A stretch of 32,173 nt of DNA from Thermoanaerobaculales bacterium (GTDB lineage Bacteria > Acidobacteriota > Thermoanaerobaculia > Thermoanaerobaculales > Sulfomarinibacteraceae), in NCBI GenBank assembly GCA_021107705.1, contig JAIOSJ010000145.1, positions 1-32,173 on the forward strand, given 5' to 3'. The notes under the pieces were generated by a model. That model was given only the letters and a program-made list of their open reading frames with translations. It had not been told where the DNA came from and ran no database searches. Positions within the stretch are counted from its first letter, which is position 1; every line of letters starts with the position of its first letter. Below are positions 1-8,805 of this stretch, one piece after another. The position numbers and the translations under genes are program-made.

Positions 1-113
1 AGATATCTTGCCCACGATGTGCGGAATGTAGGCCTCGTCGCCTCATTACTCAAAAAACCACGCTGCACAGCAGCTTCGCAACCCTCGCGACGAAACCCGG
101 TGAGAAGTGCGGG
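1..113 (+). repeat. Dispersed inverted-end element, copy A (right part)
   Basis: The right end CCTCGCGACGAAACCCGG followed by GGTGAGAAGTGCGGG matches the right ends of copies B-E elsewhere in the window. The inner part (CGTCGCCTCATTACTCAAAA...) aligns best with copy D (CGTCGCCTCATCGGTCAAAA...). The left end lies outside the window, which fits a full length of about 176 bp. There is no ORF inside. The element points toward the 3' end of the minus-strand MglA-like gene but stops about 170 bp short of it. Confidence 0.75.
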
Positions 114-207
114 TTAGGGGAATGTACCGCATTGGCCCTTAACCCCAATACTGTTCATTTAACTGTGCAGCCGAGACGGCTACACCCACAATATCGCCCC
201 CATCCAT

Positions 208-286
208 TAGGATCCTGTATGGCAGAGGCCCCGAAACGGACCCAACGGCAAAATGCGTAACAGGACCTATGCCCTACAGGATCCTA
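208..286. repeat. Inverted repeat at the 3' end of the MglA-like gene
   Basis: TAGGATCCTGTA at 208-219 is the exact reverse complement of TACAGGATCCTA at 275-286. The pairing continues imperfectly inward (GGCAGAGGCC against GGACCTATGCC). The right arm contains the TAG stop codon of the minus-strand gene, so the structure would form at the end of that mRNA. It could be a mRNA-stabilising stem or a small palindromic insertion. There is no T-tract, so it is not a classical intrinsic terminator. Confidence 0.6.
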
Positions 287-1987
287 CCGAACATTCTCCA
301 GGTCGATCGTCAACTGGAGGATGAGGTTTTTGAACGAGGCGGCATCTTCGACGGAGAGGGACACGGGGTCGAGAGTGTGAATGGTCTCTCCATCTTCATT
401 CTGGATCCTGAAGGCCAGTTGCAAGCTGTGCATTCTCCGGAAGATATTGGAGTTCAGTCTCTGTTCGATACGGCGTTTCAGATCCCGTGTGTTGCTGCTA
501 CGGCCCGTGAGGAGACTGTCGAGGTCCAGATCGGATGCTGCTGAGGCATCTTTTTGTCGAGCACCGGCGACTTCGGTGGTCATTCTGCGTAAACCGTCAA
601 GCTCGGACAAGACGTCCATCTCATTCGAAAGTCGGACTCTCTTGATTGGAGGTGGTTCGATTTCATCCTCTTGAGTGCCGGCGCTGGTATCAAACTCGAC
701 CTGGACCTCAGTCGGATCCTGGCTTTGGACTCCCCCTTCTTCGAACCGACCCTCGTCATCAATCGGCTGATCGTCAATGTCGTCAGACGGGGCCTCGATC
801 TCGATATCCTGGTCTTCGATCTCAACCGGGACATCCTCGATTTCGATGTCCTGGTCCTCGATCTCAACCGGGACATCTTCGATCTCAACGGGGACATCTT
901 CGATCTCGGTGGGCTGGTCCTCGAGTTCCACAAACTCGATTTCGATGACTTCGTCGATCGGTTCTGAAGTGGTCTCCTCCCCCGGTAGATCAGTGGGGAA
1001 GGTCTCCTCAGAGGTCTCCTCGGCGTGGGACTCCGCCATGGAGGGCGCCGTGGTTTCCTCAGGGGAAGGGGTTTCCGGGATGTCTCCGGAAATTTCTTGG
1101 GCTTGGTGATCGGCTCTCGAATCGGTCTCGTCGGGAGTGGTGGAGAATGGAGGCTGGTTCTCGAGTGGGGCCTCGATTGGTGGTTCCGGCGGTGTGGCGA
1201 CAGCGATAGGTTCAACGGGTGATTCCGCGGCGAGTTCAGGGCCCGCAAAAACGGGGGCGTCTCCAACACCCTCTTCCGCCGCCCTCGCGAGGGAGGCCGC
1301 TGAGATTGGGCTGGGTTTCTTGTCCGATACGGCGGCTTTCGGAGGTGGTTCCGGGGGCCTGCGCGGGACACGCGTTGGTGCCTCATCCTGAGGCGAGGCC
1401 ATGCGTCTTCGCAGCTTTTTCAAAGTGATTTTCGTGATTTCCTTCAAGGTCTCGAAGACCCCGTCGCCGTTGATGGCCGAAGCCATATGAAAGGGATATT
1501 GCCCCTCCGGGTTCAGGTCGGCATTGAGTTCTTCGAGGGTGAGGGTGTGTTTCAGGTCGCGCTTGTTGTACTGGAGCACGAGCGGGACGTCATCTGTATC
1601 CATCCCAAGATCAGCGATATTCTCCATCAAACTGCGGAGGCTCTCGATATTGGCCTCACGCATCGGTCTTTGAGAATCGGCGACGAAAACCAGACCGTCG
1701 ACGCCCTTGAGCACCAGCTTTCGGGTGGTGTTGTAAAACACCTGTCCCGGCACAGTGTAGAGTTGGAGTCTCGTCTTGAAACCGCCGACGGTTCCTACCT
1801 CGATGGGCAGCAGGTCGAAAAAGAGCGTCCGGTCGCTTTCGGTTTCCAGAGAGACCATTTCACCCCGGCTCTTGGGTGAAGTTCTGGCATAAATGAAGCT
1901 CAAATTGGAGGTCTTACCGCACAGACCAGGACCGTAATACACGATCTTGGCCGCCATCTGCATCGTAGCCCAATTGAAGAAAACCAT
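284..1987 (-). CDS. mglA: MglA-type Ras-like GTPase with long acidic-repeat C-terminal extension
   Basis: Residues 1-195 are a canonical MglA GTPase: P-loop GPGLCGKTSNL, the TVPGQVFYN switch II region, the VDGLVFVADSQ strand and the QYNKRD base-specificity motif. MglA proteins control polarity and gliding or pilus motility and are normally about 195 aa. This one is 567 aa. Residues ~197-340 are Pro/Glu/Ser/Thr-rich linker. Residues ~345-405 are a heptad-like acidic repeat (VPVEIED, QDIEIED). The last ~115 residues look folded (NSNIFRRMHSLQLAFRIQ...) but I do not recognise the domain. No MglB (Roadblock) partner is in the window. The ATG at 1987 gives the usual MglA N-terminus. Upstream there is a TATATT only 5 nt from the ATG and a GAAGG 13 nt away, so the mRNA may be nearly leaderless. 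GTPase assignment is firm; the role of the tail is unknown. Confidence 0.92.
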   Translation of the reverse strand: MVFFNWATMQMAAKIVYYGPGLCGKTSNLSFIYARTSPKSRGEMVSLETESDRTLFFDLLPIEVGTVGGFKTRLQLYTVPGQVFYNTTRKLVLKGVDGLVFVADSQRPMREANIESLRSLMENIADLGMDTDDVPLVLQYNKRDLKHTLTLEELNADLNPEGQYPFHMASAINGDGVFETLKEITKITLKKLRRRMASPQDEAPTRVPRRPPEPPPKAAVSDKKPSPISAASLARAAEEGVGDAPVFAGPELAAESPVEPIAVATPPEPPIEAPLENQPPFSTTPDETDSRADHQAQEISGDIPETPSPEETTAPSMAESHAEETSEETFPTDLPGEETTSEPIDEVIEIEFVELEDQPTEIEDVPVEIEDVPVEIEDQDIEIEDVPVEIEDQDIEIEAPSDDIDDQPIDDEGRFEEGGVQSQDPTEVQVEFDTSAGTQEDEIEPPPIKRVRLSNEMDVLSELDGLRRMTTEVAGARQKDASAASDLDLDSLLTGRSSNTRDLKRRIEQRLNSNIFRRMHSLQLAFRIQNEDGETIHTLDPVSLSVEDAASFKNLILQLTIDLENVR

Positions 1988-1992
1988 TGCTT

Positions 1993-1998
1993 AATATA
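1993..1998 (-). promoter_or_regulatory. Possible -10 box for the MglA-like gene
   Basis: On the minus strand TATATT lies 5 nt upstream of the ATG, with no convincing -35. If used, transcription would start at or close to the start codon. The rest of 1988-2146 shows no other clear signal. Confidence 0.3.
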
Positions 1999-2146
1999 CA
2001 CCTTCACACGCTGATCCACGCTAGCACAGCGCCTGTTGGTGGTCAATTCGTCTAGAGGTTGAGATTCCGCGGTTGATGGTGTCAAAAGGAGGGGGCAGTG
2101 AGGAGGGGACGGGATGGTACTCCTGAGTAGGGATCCCATCGTCTGA

Positions 2147-2155
2147 TGCTACAAT
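2147..2155 (+). promoter_or_regulatory. Extended -10 promoter upstream of hrcA
   Basis: TGCTACAAT has the TGn extension plus a near-consensus -10 hexamer, about 80 nt before the hrcA start. There is no good -35, as expected for an extended -10 promoter. The short palindrome TACTCCTGAGTA at 2118-2129 sits where a -35 would lie and could be an operator. No CIRCE element (TTAGCACTC-N9-GAGTGCTAA) is visible in 1988-2233. Confidence 0.45.
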
Positions 2156-2233
2156 GCAATCGAAAATGGCGCTTCTGCCCGACCTGGTACCGATTGTCTA
2201 AAGGTTGATCTCCGGACATTTTGGGAATTATTG

Positions 2234-3268
2234 ATGGAACTGAGCAAAAGAGAGCATTTCGTTCTGGCGGCTGTGGTAGGGGTTTTCCTACGAACCGGCC
2301 AGGCGGTTGCATCGCGGCAGATTGCGGAACGCCCCGGACAAAGGCTCTCGGCGGCGTCAATTCGTAACGTGATGGCTCGGCTCGAAGAGCGTGGCATGTT
2401 GTCGCGGCCTCATCCATCTTCCGGATGCGTCCCGACCGATCCGGGACTACGGTCCTTTCTTGACGCTTATCTTCCCCAAAGACGTCCATCCGCGGCGTTG
2501 CGGCGGGATGTTGAGGATCGGTTTCAAGCCGCAAACCCGGAACTCATCGAGGACATGGAGTGGGTCGCCCGTTTGACGGCGGACCTGACGCGCGAGGCCG
2601 GGGTTGTGGTTCGTCCTATGGGAGAAGCCCCCGTGATGGAAGCGATGACCCTGGTGGCCCTCGGTGGCGCCCGGGTCTTGGGAATCGTCGTGACCATCGA
2701 CGGGTGGGTCGGAAAGCGCGTTGCAACCCTTTCCATGCCTGGTCGGAGCGTAGATCTCCAGGCTCTGTCCCAACGCGCAACAAGCCGATTTCGGGGGCTG
2801 GATTTTGTTCAGGCATGCGATCTCCTGAATGACCGGACGGAGGGGATCGGCGATTTTGCCGGCTGGGAACGAGAGTTGCTGTTGGACCTTTTCTCCCACG
2901 AGAAAGACGGTGAGGTTCTGGTGATAGGCGCCGAGAACCTCATTGAACACGAGGCCTTTGCGGAGGTTGGGCGCATCAGGTCCGTGGTGAGGGTCCTCGA
3001 GGACCGTCCGGGTCTCGCGATCGAATGGCGTCGCGTACTGCGCTCAGAATCCACTCGGGTTCTTCTCGGAAGTGAATCGACTCTTACCGCCGGTGGGAAT
3101 CTGGGAATGGTAGCAACGTTGTTTTATCAGGGAGAACGAGCGGCGGGAGCGGTTGGGATCGTTGGGCCGAGACGGATGGACTATGGGCGCATCGTCCAGG
3201 TTGTCGAGTGTATCGGGGAAACGCTGTCGAAGTATCTCGAGCCTCAGAGGAGCGAGGTGGCGCAATGA
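2234..3268 (+). CDS. hrcA: Heat-inducible transcription repressor HrcA
   Basis: HrcA normally represses class I heat-shock operons by binding CIRCE and is stabilised by GroEL. The N-terminal winged helix is clear (SKREHFVLAAVVGVFLRTGQ, then SAASIRNVMARLEERGML and HPSSGCVPTD). The C-terminal HrcA domain ends with the family signature VGIVGPRRMDYGRIV. The length of 344 aa is typical. The ORF track starts at a TTG at 2231; I prefer the ATG at 2234, which follows a weak GGGA. It is the first gene of hrcA-grpE-dnaK-dnaJ, a classic arrangement for autoregulation, although a recognisable CIRCE is missing upstream. Confidence 0.93.
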   Translation: MELSKREHFVLAAVVGVFLRTGQAVASRQIAERPGQRLSAASIRNVMARLEERGMLSRPHPSSGCVPTDPGLRSFLDAYLPQRRPSAALRRDVEDRFQAANPELIEDMEWVARLTADLTREAGVVVRPMGEAPVMEAMTLVALGGARVLGIVVTIDGWVGKRVATLSMPGRSVDLQALSQRATSRFRGLDFVQACDLLNDRTEGIGDFAGWERELLLDLFSHEKDGEVLVIGAENLIEHEAFAEVGRIRSVVRVLEDRPGLAIEWRRVLRSESTRVLLGSESTLTAGGNLGMVATLFYQGERAAGAVGIVGPRRMDYGRIVQVVECIGETLSKYLEPQRSEVAQ

Positions 3269-3308
3269 AGACCCGGCCGGAGGAGGTTGGTTTTGTGGGA
3301 GGAAGACA

Positions 3309-3341
3309 ATGACCGCCAAGGAGTATCGAAATAATGCATGA
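3309..3341 (+). CDS. Possible 10-residue leader peptide overlapping the grpE start
   Basis: ATG at 3309 is preceded by the strong ribosome-binding sequence GGGAGGAAGACA and encodes MTAKEYRNNA, then TGA. The stop lies 5 nt downstream of the grpE ATG in another frame, so ribosomes ending here could re-initiate on grpE. The AAGGAG inside the peptide codons also serves as the grpE Shine-Dalgarno. It may be real coupling or chance. Confidence 0.25.
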   Translation: MTAKEYRNNA

Positions 3342-4005
3342 TGAGACCACCGTGTCAGCTGAAGATCGCGAAGGGCAGAGTGAGGTGATCGAGATCGAAA
3401 TCATTGAGGACGATCCAGCGCTTTCGGATGCCGGCGATGAGATTACTGTTGAGGGGGCCGAAGGGGATGTTGTCGTCGACGGCATCGAGGAAGCCGGCGA
3501 CGATGTGGTAGCTCTCAAGGATGAAGTAGAACACCTGCGTGAAATGTATCTTCGAAAGTTGGCGGAATTCGACAACTTTCGTAAGAGAATCGAGAGGGAG
3601 CGAGTCGAGATGGTCAAGACTGCAGGAAGTGAGGTCGTCCTCGATCTCATTCCGGTCCTCGACAATTTTGAGCGGGCGCTGGAACATTCCGGTGATTCAA
3701 GCCCGGAGTCGATTCTGCAGGGTGTGAATATGATCTCCAAACAATTCTTGGAAGTGTTGGAGCGTCGCGGGCTCGAGCAGTTCGACCCTACGGGTGAGCC
3801 CTTCCAGCCTGAAATTCATGATGCCATTCAACGAGTCGATGATCCGAATCTGCCGCCGGGAACTGTGGCCTGGGTTTTGGCGAGGGGTTACCGCTACGGT
3901 GGCCGCCTCCTCCGTCCGGCGATGGTTGGCGTCACGGCTGAAGAAACAACGATCGTGAATGCGTCTAAACCCGCGGATGCGGGAGGCGGGGAGACCGAGT
4001 CGTGA
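3334..4005 (+). CDS. grpE: GrpE nucleotide exchange factor for DnaK
   Basis: GrpE promotes ADP release from DnaK. The first ~55 residues are acidic and probably disordered (EVIEIEIIEDDPALSD). A long coiled-coil helix follows (LKDEVEHLREMYLRKLAEFDNFRKR), with the family pattern FDNFRKR...DLIPVLDNFERAL. The C-terminal beta domain carries GEPFQPEIHDAI and VARGYRYGGRLLRPAMV-like sequence. The length of 223 aa is slightly long because of the acidic N-terminus. AAGGAG lies 10 nt upstream of the ATG. The 3' end overlaps dnaK by four bases (GTGA), implying translational coupling. Confidence 0.95.
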   Translation: MHDETTVSAEDREGQSEVIEIEIIEDDPALSDAGDEITVEGAEGDVVVDGIEEAGDDVVALKDEVEHLREMYLRKLAEFDNFRKRIERERVEMVKTAGSEVVLDLIPVLDNFERALEHSGDSSPESILQGVNMISKQFLEVLERRGLEQFDPTGEPFQPEIHDAIQRVDDPNLPPGTVAWVLARGYRYGGRLLRPAMVGVTAEETTIVNASKPADAGGGETES

Positions 4006-5864
4006 GCAAGATCATCGGTATTGATCTCGGTACTACTAATTCCTGTGCGGCGGTCGTGGATGTCACCAATCCGGTTGTGATTCCGAATCGCGAAGGGGCG
4101 CGTACGACACCATCTGTGGTTGCCTTCACCGCATCCGGCGACCGGTTGGTCGGACAGATCGCTCGGCGTCAGGCCATGACCAATCCGGAAAACACAGCCT
4201 ATTCGGTGAAACGCTTGATCGGGCGCAAATTCGATGCTGAGGAGGTTCGATGGGCACGGTCCCTGGTGCCGTACGCGATCGTTGAATCCGAAAACGGTGA
4301 TGCGTGGGTGAGGATCCATGGCCGGGATATGAGTCCGCAAGAAATCTCCGCTGCGGTGTTGCGGGAGATCAAGGAGTTCGCCGAGGAGTTCGTTGGTGAA
4401 GAGGTAACTCAGGCAATTATCACCGTTCCGGCCTATTTCGACGACAGCCAGCGCCAGGCAACCAAGGACGCCGGAGCAATCGCAGGATTGGACGTGCTGC
4501 GCATCATCAACGAGCCGACTGCAGCCTCTCTCGCCTATGGTTTCGGCAAGGACAGAAATGAAATCCTCGCGGTGTATGACCTCGGCGGAGGTACGTTCGA
4601 TATTTCCATCCTCGAGATCGGGGAGGGGATTCTTGAGGTCAAGTCAACTGCGGGCGATACCTTTTTGGGGGGTGAGGATTTTGACGCCAGGGTCATGAAA
4701 CGCCTTCTCAAACAGTTCACACAGGACACCGGGATCGACATGTCCGACGATACGATGGCCATGCAGCGGATCAAGGAGGCTGCCGAAAGTGCAAAATGTG
4801 ATCTTTCGAATGCCGAGGTAACTGAGATCTCCCTGCCCTTCATCGCCGCAGATCATACTGGACCCAAACACCTTCAGGCGCGCCTGACCCGGAGTCAGCT
4901 CGAGGAACTGGTCAGGGATCTTGTCGAGCGCACCCTTGAACCCTGCCGCAATGCCCTTGAGGCGGCTCGCTTGACGGCAAAGGACATCGACCAGGTCATC
5001 TTGGTCGGCGGCCAGACGCGGATGCCGTTGGTGGTTGAGAAGGTGAGCGAGTTCTTCGGCCGTGAGCCGTACCAGGAGATCAACCCGGATGAAGTTGTGG
5101 GTATCGGGGCAGCGATCCAGGGGGGAATCTTGCGAGGAGAGGTCAAGGACCTCATCCTGCTGGATGTGACACCACTGTCTCTCGGTATCGAGACTCACGG
5201 TGGCCTCTTCACGAAGATCATCGAACGAAACTCAACGATCCCCACCAAGAAATCGATGGTCTTCACGACCGTGGCCGACAATCAGACGACGGTTGATGTT
5301 CACGTTCTGCAGGGTGAGCTGGGAATTGCAAACGAGAATCGTTCCCTCGGTCGATTCGATCTGGTGGGTGTGCCTTCCGCTCCGCGTGGAGTGCCACAGA
5401 TCGAAGTGACGTTCTCGATCGACTCCAATGGGATTGTCCATGTAGGCGCCCAGGATCTCGCAACCGGCAAAGAACAGAGCATTGAGGTCAACCCAGCGGG
5501 TGGTCTGTCGAAGGCCGAGATTGACAGCCTCATCTCAGAGGCCGACAAATTCCGTCAGGAGGACCATGGTCGGCGCGAGATTCGGCACCTCCAGAACCGG
5601 CTTGAAGGCTTGCTCTACACCAATGACAGAGTCGTTCGAGAATTCGGCGGCAGCCTCAATTCCGAGGATCGGGAAGAGGTCCGGTCGACTCTGAACCGAG
5701 CTCGCAAAGCGGTTACCGTCGAAGAGCGATCGGTCCTCGAGGAGGCCATCTTGGCGGTGCAGCAGGCTTCCAGAATTCTTACCGAGGTCATCATGATGGA
5801 TCCATTGACTGCACTGGGGATGGTGGGGTTAAGCGATTCCTCAGACGACGGATCGGACGCGTAA
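4002..5864 (+). CDS. dnaK: Hsp70 chaperone DnaK
   Basis: ATP-dependent protein-folding chaperone working with DnaJ and GrpE. The N-terminal phosphate loop [12 protein letters not shown], the ATPase motifs [14 protein letters not shown] and [11 protein letters not shown], and the linker plus substrate domain start ([13 protein letters not shown]) are all present. Residues ~390-500 form the beta-sandwich substrate-binding domain, and the helical lid follows to residue 620. The C-terminal tail SDDGSDA is short and acidic, similar in spirit to the usual EEVKD-type end. The start is a GTG overlapping the grpE stop. The signature usually written NPDEAVAIGAA reads [11 protein letters not shown] here, a conservative change. 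Confidence 0.97.
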   Translation: MSKIIGIDLGTTNSCAAVVDVTNPVVIPNREGARTTPSVVAFTASGDRLVGQIARRQAMTNPENTAYSVKRLIGRKFDAEEVRWARSLVPYAIVESENGDAWVRIHGRDMSPQEISAAVLREIKEFAEEFVGEEVTQAIITVPAYFDDSQRQATKDAGAIAGLDVLRIINEPTAASLAYGFGKDRNEILAVYDLGGGTFDISILEIGEGILEVKSTAGDTFLGGEDFDARVMKRLLKQFTQDTGIDMSDDTMAMQRIKEAAESAKCDLSNAEVTEISLPFIAADHTGPKHLQARLTRSQLEELVRDLVERTLEPCRNALEAARLTAKDIDQVILVGGQTRMPLVVEKVSEFFGREPYQEINPDEVVGIGAAIQGGILRGEVKDLILLDVTPLSLGIETHGGLFTKIIERNSTIPTKKSMVFTTVADNQTTVDVHVLQGELGIANENRSLGRFDLVGVPSAPRGVPQIEVTFSIDSNGIVHVGAQDLATGKEQSIEVNPAGGLSKAEIDSLISEADKFRQEDHGRREIRHLQNRLEGLLYTNDRVVREFGGSLNSEDREEVRSTLNRARKAVTVEERSVLEEAILAVQQASRILTEVIMMDPLTALGMVGLSDSSDDGSDA

Positions 5865-5869
5865 GATTC

Positions 5870-7012
5870 ATGACGCCAACCACTCAGCGTGATTATTACG
5901 AAATATTGGGCGTTGACCGCGGGGCCTCGGTCGATGATATCAAGAAGGCCTACCGTATCTTGGCGGTGAGGTACCACCCGGACAAGAACCCAGGTGATTC
6001 GGAATCGGAAGAACGGTTCAAAGAGGCGTCCGAAGCCTATGCCGTGTTGTCTGACTCGAAGAAGAGAGATCGTTACGACCGATTCGGTCACCAGGGCATC
6101 GGCGGCCAGGACTTCTCCGGTTTTGACCCCTCCTCTTTTGGGGATTTTTCGGACATCCTCGGCGATCTTTTCGGCTTTGGGTTCGGTGACATTTTCGGTG
6201 GCCGCAGGCAGGCCAGATCCGGACCGAGGCGGGGAAGAGACCTTCAATACACCTTGCGGCTGTCGCTCGAAGAGGCCGCGACCGGCACCGAGAAGTCGAT
6301 TCGAATTCCCAGGGCTGAGGACTGCGAGACCTGTGGTGGCGGCGGTTCGGAGCCGGGGACGTCGCCCGAAACTTGTACCTCCTGCGGCGGCTCCGGTCAG
6401 GTCATGTTTCGCAGGGGCTTTCTCTCTGTGGCGCAGACCTGTCCCAGTTGCGGCGGCGCCGGGCGGGTCAACCGTACGCCCTGTTCGGCCTGCCGGGGCA
6501 ACGGCCAGGTCGAGAACGAAGCCAATTTGCAGGTGAAGGTTCCGGCCGGGATCGACAACGGTATGCGTCTCCGTTTGGCTGGGGAGGGGGAGCGTGGGCG
6601 TGGTGGTGGCCCCGCCGGTGATCTCTACGTGGTGATGGCGGTCAAGGTCCACGATCTCTTCGAGCGGGAGGGATCGAGCCTTCATTTCGAATTGCCCATT
6701 TCCGCCTTTCAGGCAATGTTGGGCGCAACCGTTCCGATCACAACCATTCTTGGGGAGGATCAGGATGTCGTCGTCGGCGCCGGCGCACAGCCGGGTGAGG
6801 TCATTCGCCTCAGGTCCGCAGGCATGCCCGATGTCAATTCCCAACGCAGGGGTGATCTCTTCGTTCACCTAAAAGTGGTGGTTCCTCAGAGGCTCTCCAC
6901 CGAGGAGAAAAAACTCGTAGAAGTTGCCGCCAATGCGGTTGGAGAGGTTGTTGATCCCGCCGGCCACGAGGGCCTGTTCGAAAAGCTGAAAAGGGCTCTC
7001 GGGAGCGAGTGA
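5870..7012 (+). CDS. dnaJ: Chaperone DnaJ (Hsp40)
   Basis: Co-chaperone that delivers substrates to DnaK and stimulates its ATPase. The J domain (residues ~8-72) has the HPD motif in [10 protein letters not shown] Gly/Phe-rich stretch follows ([10 protein letters not shown]...[10 protein letters not shown]). Four zinc-binding CxxCxGxG repeats are intact: [24 protein letters not shown] and CSACRGNG. The two C-terminal beta domains complete 380 aa, the normal size for a full type I DnaJ. It lies 5 nt after dnaK, in the same operon. Confidence 0.97.
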   Translation: MTPTTQRDYYEILGVDRGASVDDIKKAYRILAVRYHPDKNPGDSESEERFKEASEAYAVLSDSKKRDRYDRFGHQGIGGQDFSGFDPSSFGDFSDILGDLFGFGFGDIFGGRRQARSGPRRGRDLQYTLRLSLEEAATGTEKSIRIPRAEDCETCGGGGSEPGTSPETCTSCGGSGQVMFRRGFLSVAQTCPSCGGAGRVNRTPCSACRGNGQVENEANLQVKVPAGIDNGMRLRLAGEGERGRGGGPAGDLYVVMAVKVHDLFEREGSSLHFELPISAFQAMLGATVPITTILGEDQDVVVGAGAQPGEVIRLRSAGMPDVNSQRRGDLFVHLKVVVPQRLSTEEKKLVEVAANAVGEVVDPAGHEGLFEKLKRALGSE

Positions 7013-7028
7013 GCCTAATCAAGGACCG

Positions 7029-7883
7029 ATGACGGGGACCGAGTTCACGACCGTAAATCTTTGGATCGCAGAAGATCGCGAACCTAATTTGGCCGAAGTC
7101 CTTGGGTCTCATGCCACTCTCGGCTCGATGCTTGGATCGGTCTTTGAAGGTCGGGTCGAAGCGACGATCTACCTGGACTCCTCTCAGGAGCCGGTCATTC
7201 CCTCTCTGCTTCAGGATCTGGAAGGATTGGCCTGTTCTGAGTTAAGGGTCGGTACTCTTCCCGGCCAGGATTGGTTGAAGGCTTATCGTGAAAGGGTCAA
7301 ACCCTTCTCGTTGGGACGGACCTGGTGGATCGATCCCCACCCGCAGATGCCGAGTCAAGCTCCGAAAGGCCGTTTGAGGTTAGTGATCGAGCCCCGGATG
7401 GCCTTTGGAACAGGGTCCCACGAATCGACCCATCTCGTCCTTCTCGAACTCGAGGATGATCCACCGGAAGGGCTTTCGGTCATGGACATCGGCACCGGAT
7501 CGGGCATCCTGGCCCTCGCGGCGGAGCGACTGGGAGCGGTCAGAACGGTTGGGCTTGACATTGACCTCCAAGCCGTCATTGTGGCCCGACAGATCGTCGC
7601 GGACCAGGATTTCGCATGTTCGCCAGGATACCTGGCTGGTCCGCTGGCGGCCGTGGGCCGAGGTGAATTCAGCCTGGTTCTGTGCAATATGATCTCAGAG
7701 CATTTTCGGCCGTTGATCGCCGGCATCCGCAGGATCATGACTGCCGAAGGAACAGCGGTTTTCTCCGGGGTTCTCGCGAAGGAGGCCGAGGAGGTTTCCC
7801 TGGCCCTCGAAAAAGGGGGCTTGAGAGTCGAGAAAACCAGACATCTTCATGACTGGGTTGCGCTGAGGGTCCGTCGTGGCTAG
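7029..7883 (+). CDS. prmA: Ribosomal protein L11 methyltransferase PrmA
   Basis: SAM-dependent methylase of ribosomal protein L11. The N-terminal targeting domain carries DWLKAYRERVKPFSLGRTWWI, a family hallmark. The SAM-binding motif is VMDIGTGSGILALAA, preceded by MAFGTGSHESTHLVL, and the catalytic-loop motif reads LVLCNMISEH where most PrmA have NI. The length of 284 aa is normal. It starts 16 nt after dnaJ; dnaJ-prmA-rsmE order is common in several phyla. The TAG stop is immediately followed by the left end of repeat element B. Confidence 0.93.
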   Translation: MTGTEFTTVNLWIAEDREPNLAEVLGSHATLGSMLGSVFEGRVEATIYLDSSQEPVIPSLLQDLEGLACSELRVGTLPGQDWLKAYRERVKPFSLGRTWWIDPHPQMPSQAPKGRLRLVIEPRMAFGTGSHESTHLVLLELEDDPPEGLSVMDIGTGSGILALAAERLGAVRTVGLDIDLQAVIVARQIVADQDFACSPGYLAGPLAAVGRGEFSLVLCNMISEHFRPLIAGIRRIMTAEGTAVFSGVLAKEAEEVSLALEKGGLRVEKTRHLHDWVALRVRRG

Positions 7884-8058
7884 CCCGCATATCTCACCAG
7901 GTATCTACTGCGGGCGGCGTATGGCAGCCATCTGTCGTGCTTTTCGCAAATCGTTCTCCTCGAAGGAGCGCTACTCCAACTGCGTCGCCCGATTTCCGAA
8001 AAACTCAACACCTAACGACCCTTCGCAGCCCTCGTTACGAAAAGGGTGAGAGATGCGG
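7884..8058 (+). repeat. Dispersed inverted-end element, copy B (complete)
   Basis: The left end CCCGCATATCTCACC starts on the base after the prmA stop codon. The right end GGTGAGAGATGCGGA is its inverted counterpart (reverse complement TCCGCATCTCTCACC). Length is about 175 bp. From ATGGCAGCCATCTGTCGTGC to the right end it is nearly identical to copy E at 22120-22262. No protein is encoded. The right end contains the rsmE start codon and the GGGTGAG in front of it. Confidence 0.82.
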
Positions 8059-8772
8059 ACTGATCCGTGGTTGCTGGTGTCGCCGGGTTCCCTCAAGGTA
8101 GGGGTGGATATTCTATTGGATGAAGAGGAGGCGCGCCACGCTTCGGGAGTGCTTCGGTGTCGGGTGGGGGATCGCGTTGTGTTGGCCGATGGGGCAGGGG
8201 TTGTTGCCCATGCCGAATTCATCGAGTGCGCCCGGTCACGGGCCGTGGTGCGGATAACCGGTGTCGAGAGGACCGAAGAAACCACCGGCGGGGTTCAGCT
8301 TGTGTTGGCCGTTCTCCACACCAAGGCGATGGACTGGGCGGTTCAGAAGGCCGTGGAAGTCGGAGCACAGTCACTGTTTCCGGTTGTATGTGGGCGTTCC
8401 CAAGGGGATGTTCACGGCGCCGGGCGCCGTCTCGATCATTGGCGGCGAGTCTCGCGTCAGGCCCTCAAACAGTGTCACCGGCCATGGATGATGAAAGTAT
8501 TCGAGCCGGAGGACCTGGAAACGGCGATCGGTAGGATCGCTTCCGGCGTAGTCGCCGACCCTGAGGGAGGACAATTGGAGAGTCTTCCTCTCGAGGTGTG
8601 CCGAACTCTGCTTGTGGGTCCCGAGGGTGGCTTCACACCTCGAGAGATCATGAGACTGGACGAGACCGATTGGCTTCGGCTCAACCTCGGGCCTCATGTT
8701 CTGCGGGCCGAGACTGCCGCCATTGTCGGTGCTGCAATTCTCGGAATGAGGTTCGGCCGAAATTCGTCCTGA
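8053..8772 (+). CDS. rsmE: 16S rRNA (uracil-1498-N3)-methyltransferase RsmE
   Basis: SPOUT-class methylase modifying U1498 of 16S rRNA. The C-terminal knot signature is clear: LLVGPEGGFTPREI and LRLNLGPHVLRAETAAI. The N-terminal PUA-like domain has LLDEEEARHASGVLRCRVGDRV. The length of 239 aa is typical. The ATG at 8053 is part of the right end of element B (GGTGAGAGATGCGGA), and AGGGTGAG just upstream is the only ribosome-binding sequence. The inserted repeat therefore appears to provide translation initiation for this gene. The product still begins like a normal RsmE. Confidence 0.93.
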   Translation: MRTDPWLLVSPGSLKVGVDILLDEEEARHASGVLRCRVGDRVVLADGAGVVAHAEFIECARSRAVVRITGVERTEETTGGVQLVLAVLHTKAMDWAVQKAVEVGAQSLFPVVCGRSQGDVHGAGRRLDHWRRVSRQALKQCHRPWMMKVFEPEDLETAIGRIASGVVADPEGGQLESLPLEVCRTLLVGPEGGFTPREIMRLDETDWLRLNLGPHVLRAETAAIVGAAILGMRFGRNSS

Positions 8773-8779
8773 CCGGCGG

Positions 8780-8788
8780 TGCTACACT
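8780..8788 (+). promoter_or_regulatory. Extended -10 promoter before element C and tatD
   Basis: TGCTACACT resembles the hrcA signal TGCTACAAT. An ATG (8797) follows 8 nt later but now reads straight into element C. It may be the original promoter and leaderless start of tatD before the element inserted, or the present tatD promoter with a long leader. Confidence 0.35.
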
Positions 8789-8805
8789 CCCGCGCCATGG
8801 TTAAT

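Noticed and set aside
770-930. CRISPR-like regular repeats
   Set aside because: In-frame coding repeats of the mglA acidic tail; units are adjacent without unique spacers.
580-1386. Long minus-strand ORF of 268 aa overlapping mglA
   Set aside because: It is the frame shadow of the repetitive mglA tail; the protein is an Arg/Pro/Ser low-complexity run with no family.
5615-6868. Minus-strand ORF of 417 aa across dnaK and dnaJ
   Set aside because: Antisense to two certain genes, no recognisable domains; long only because of GC-rich codon bias.
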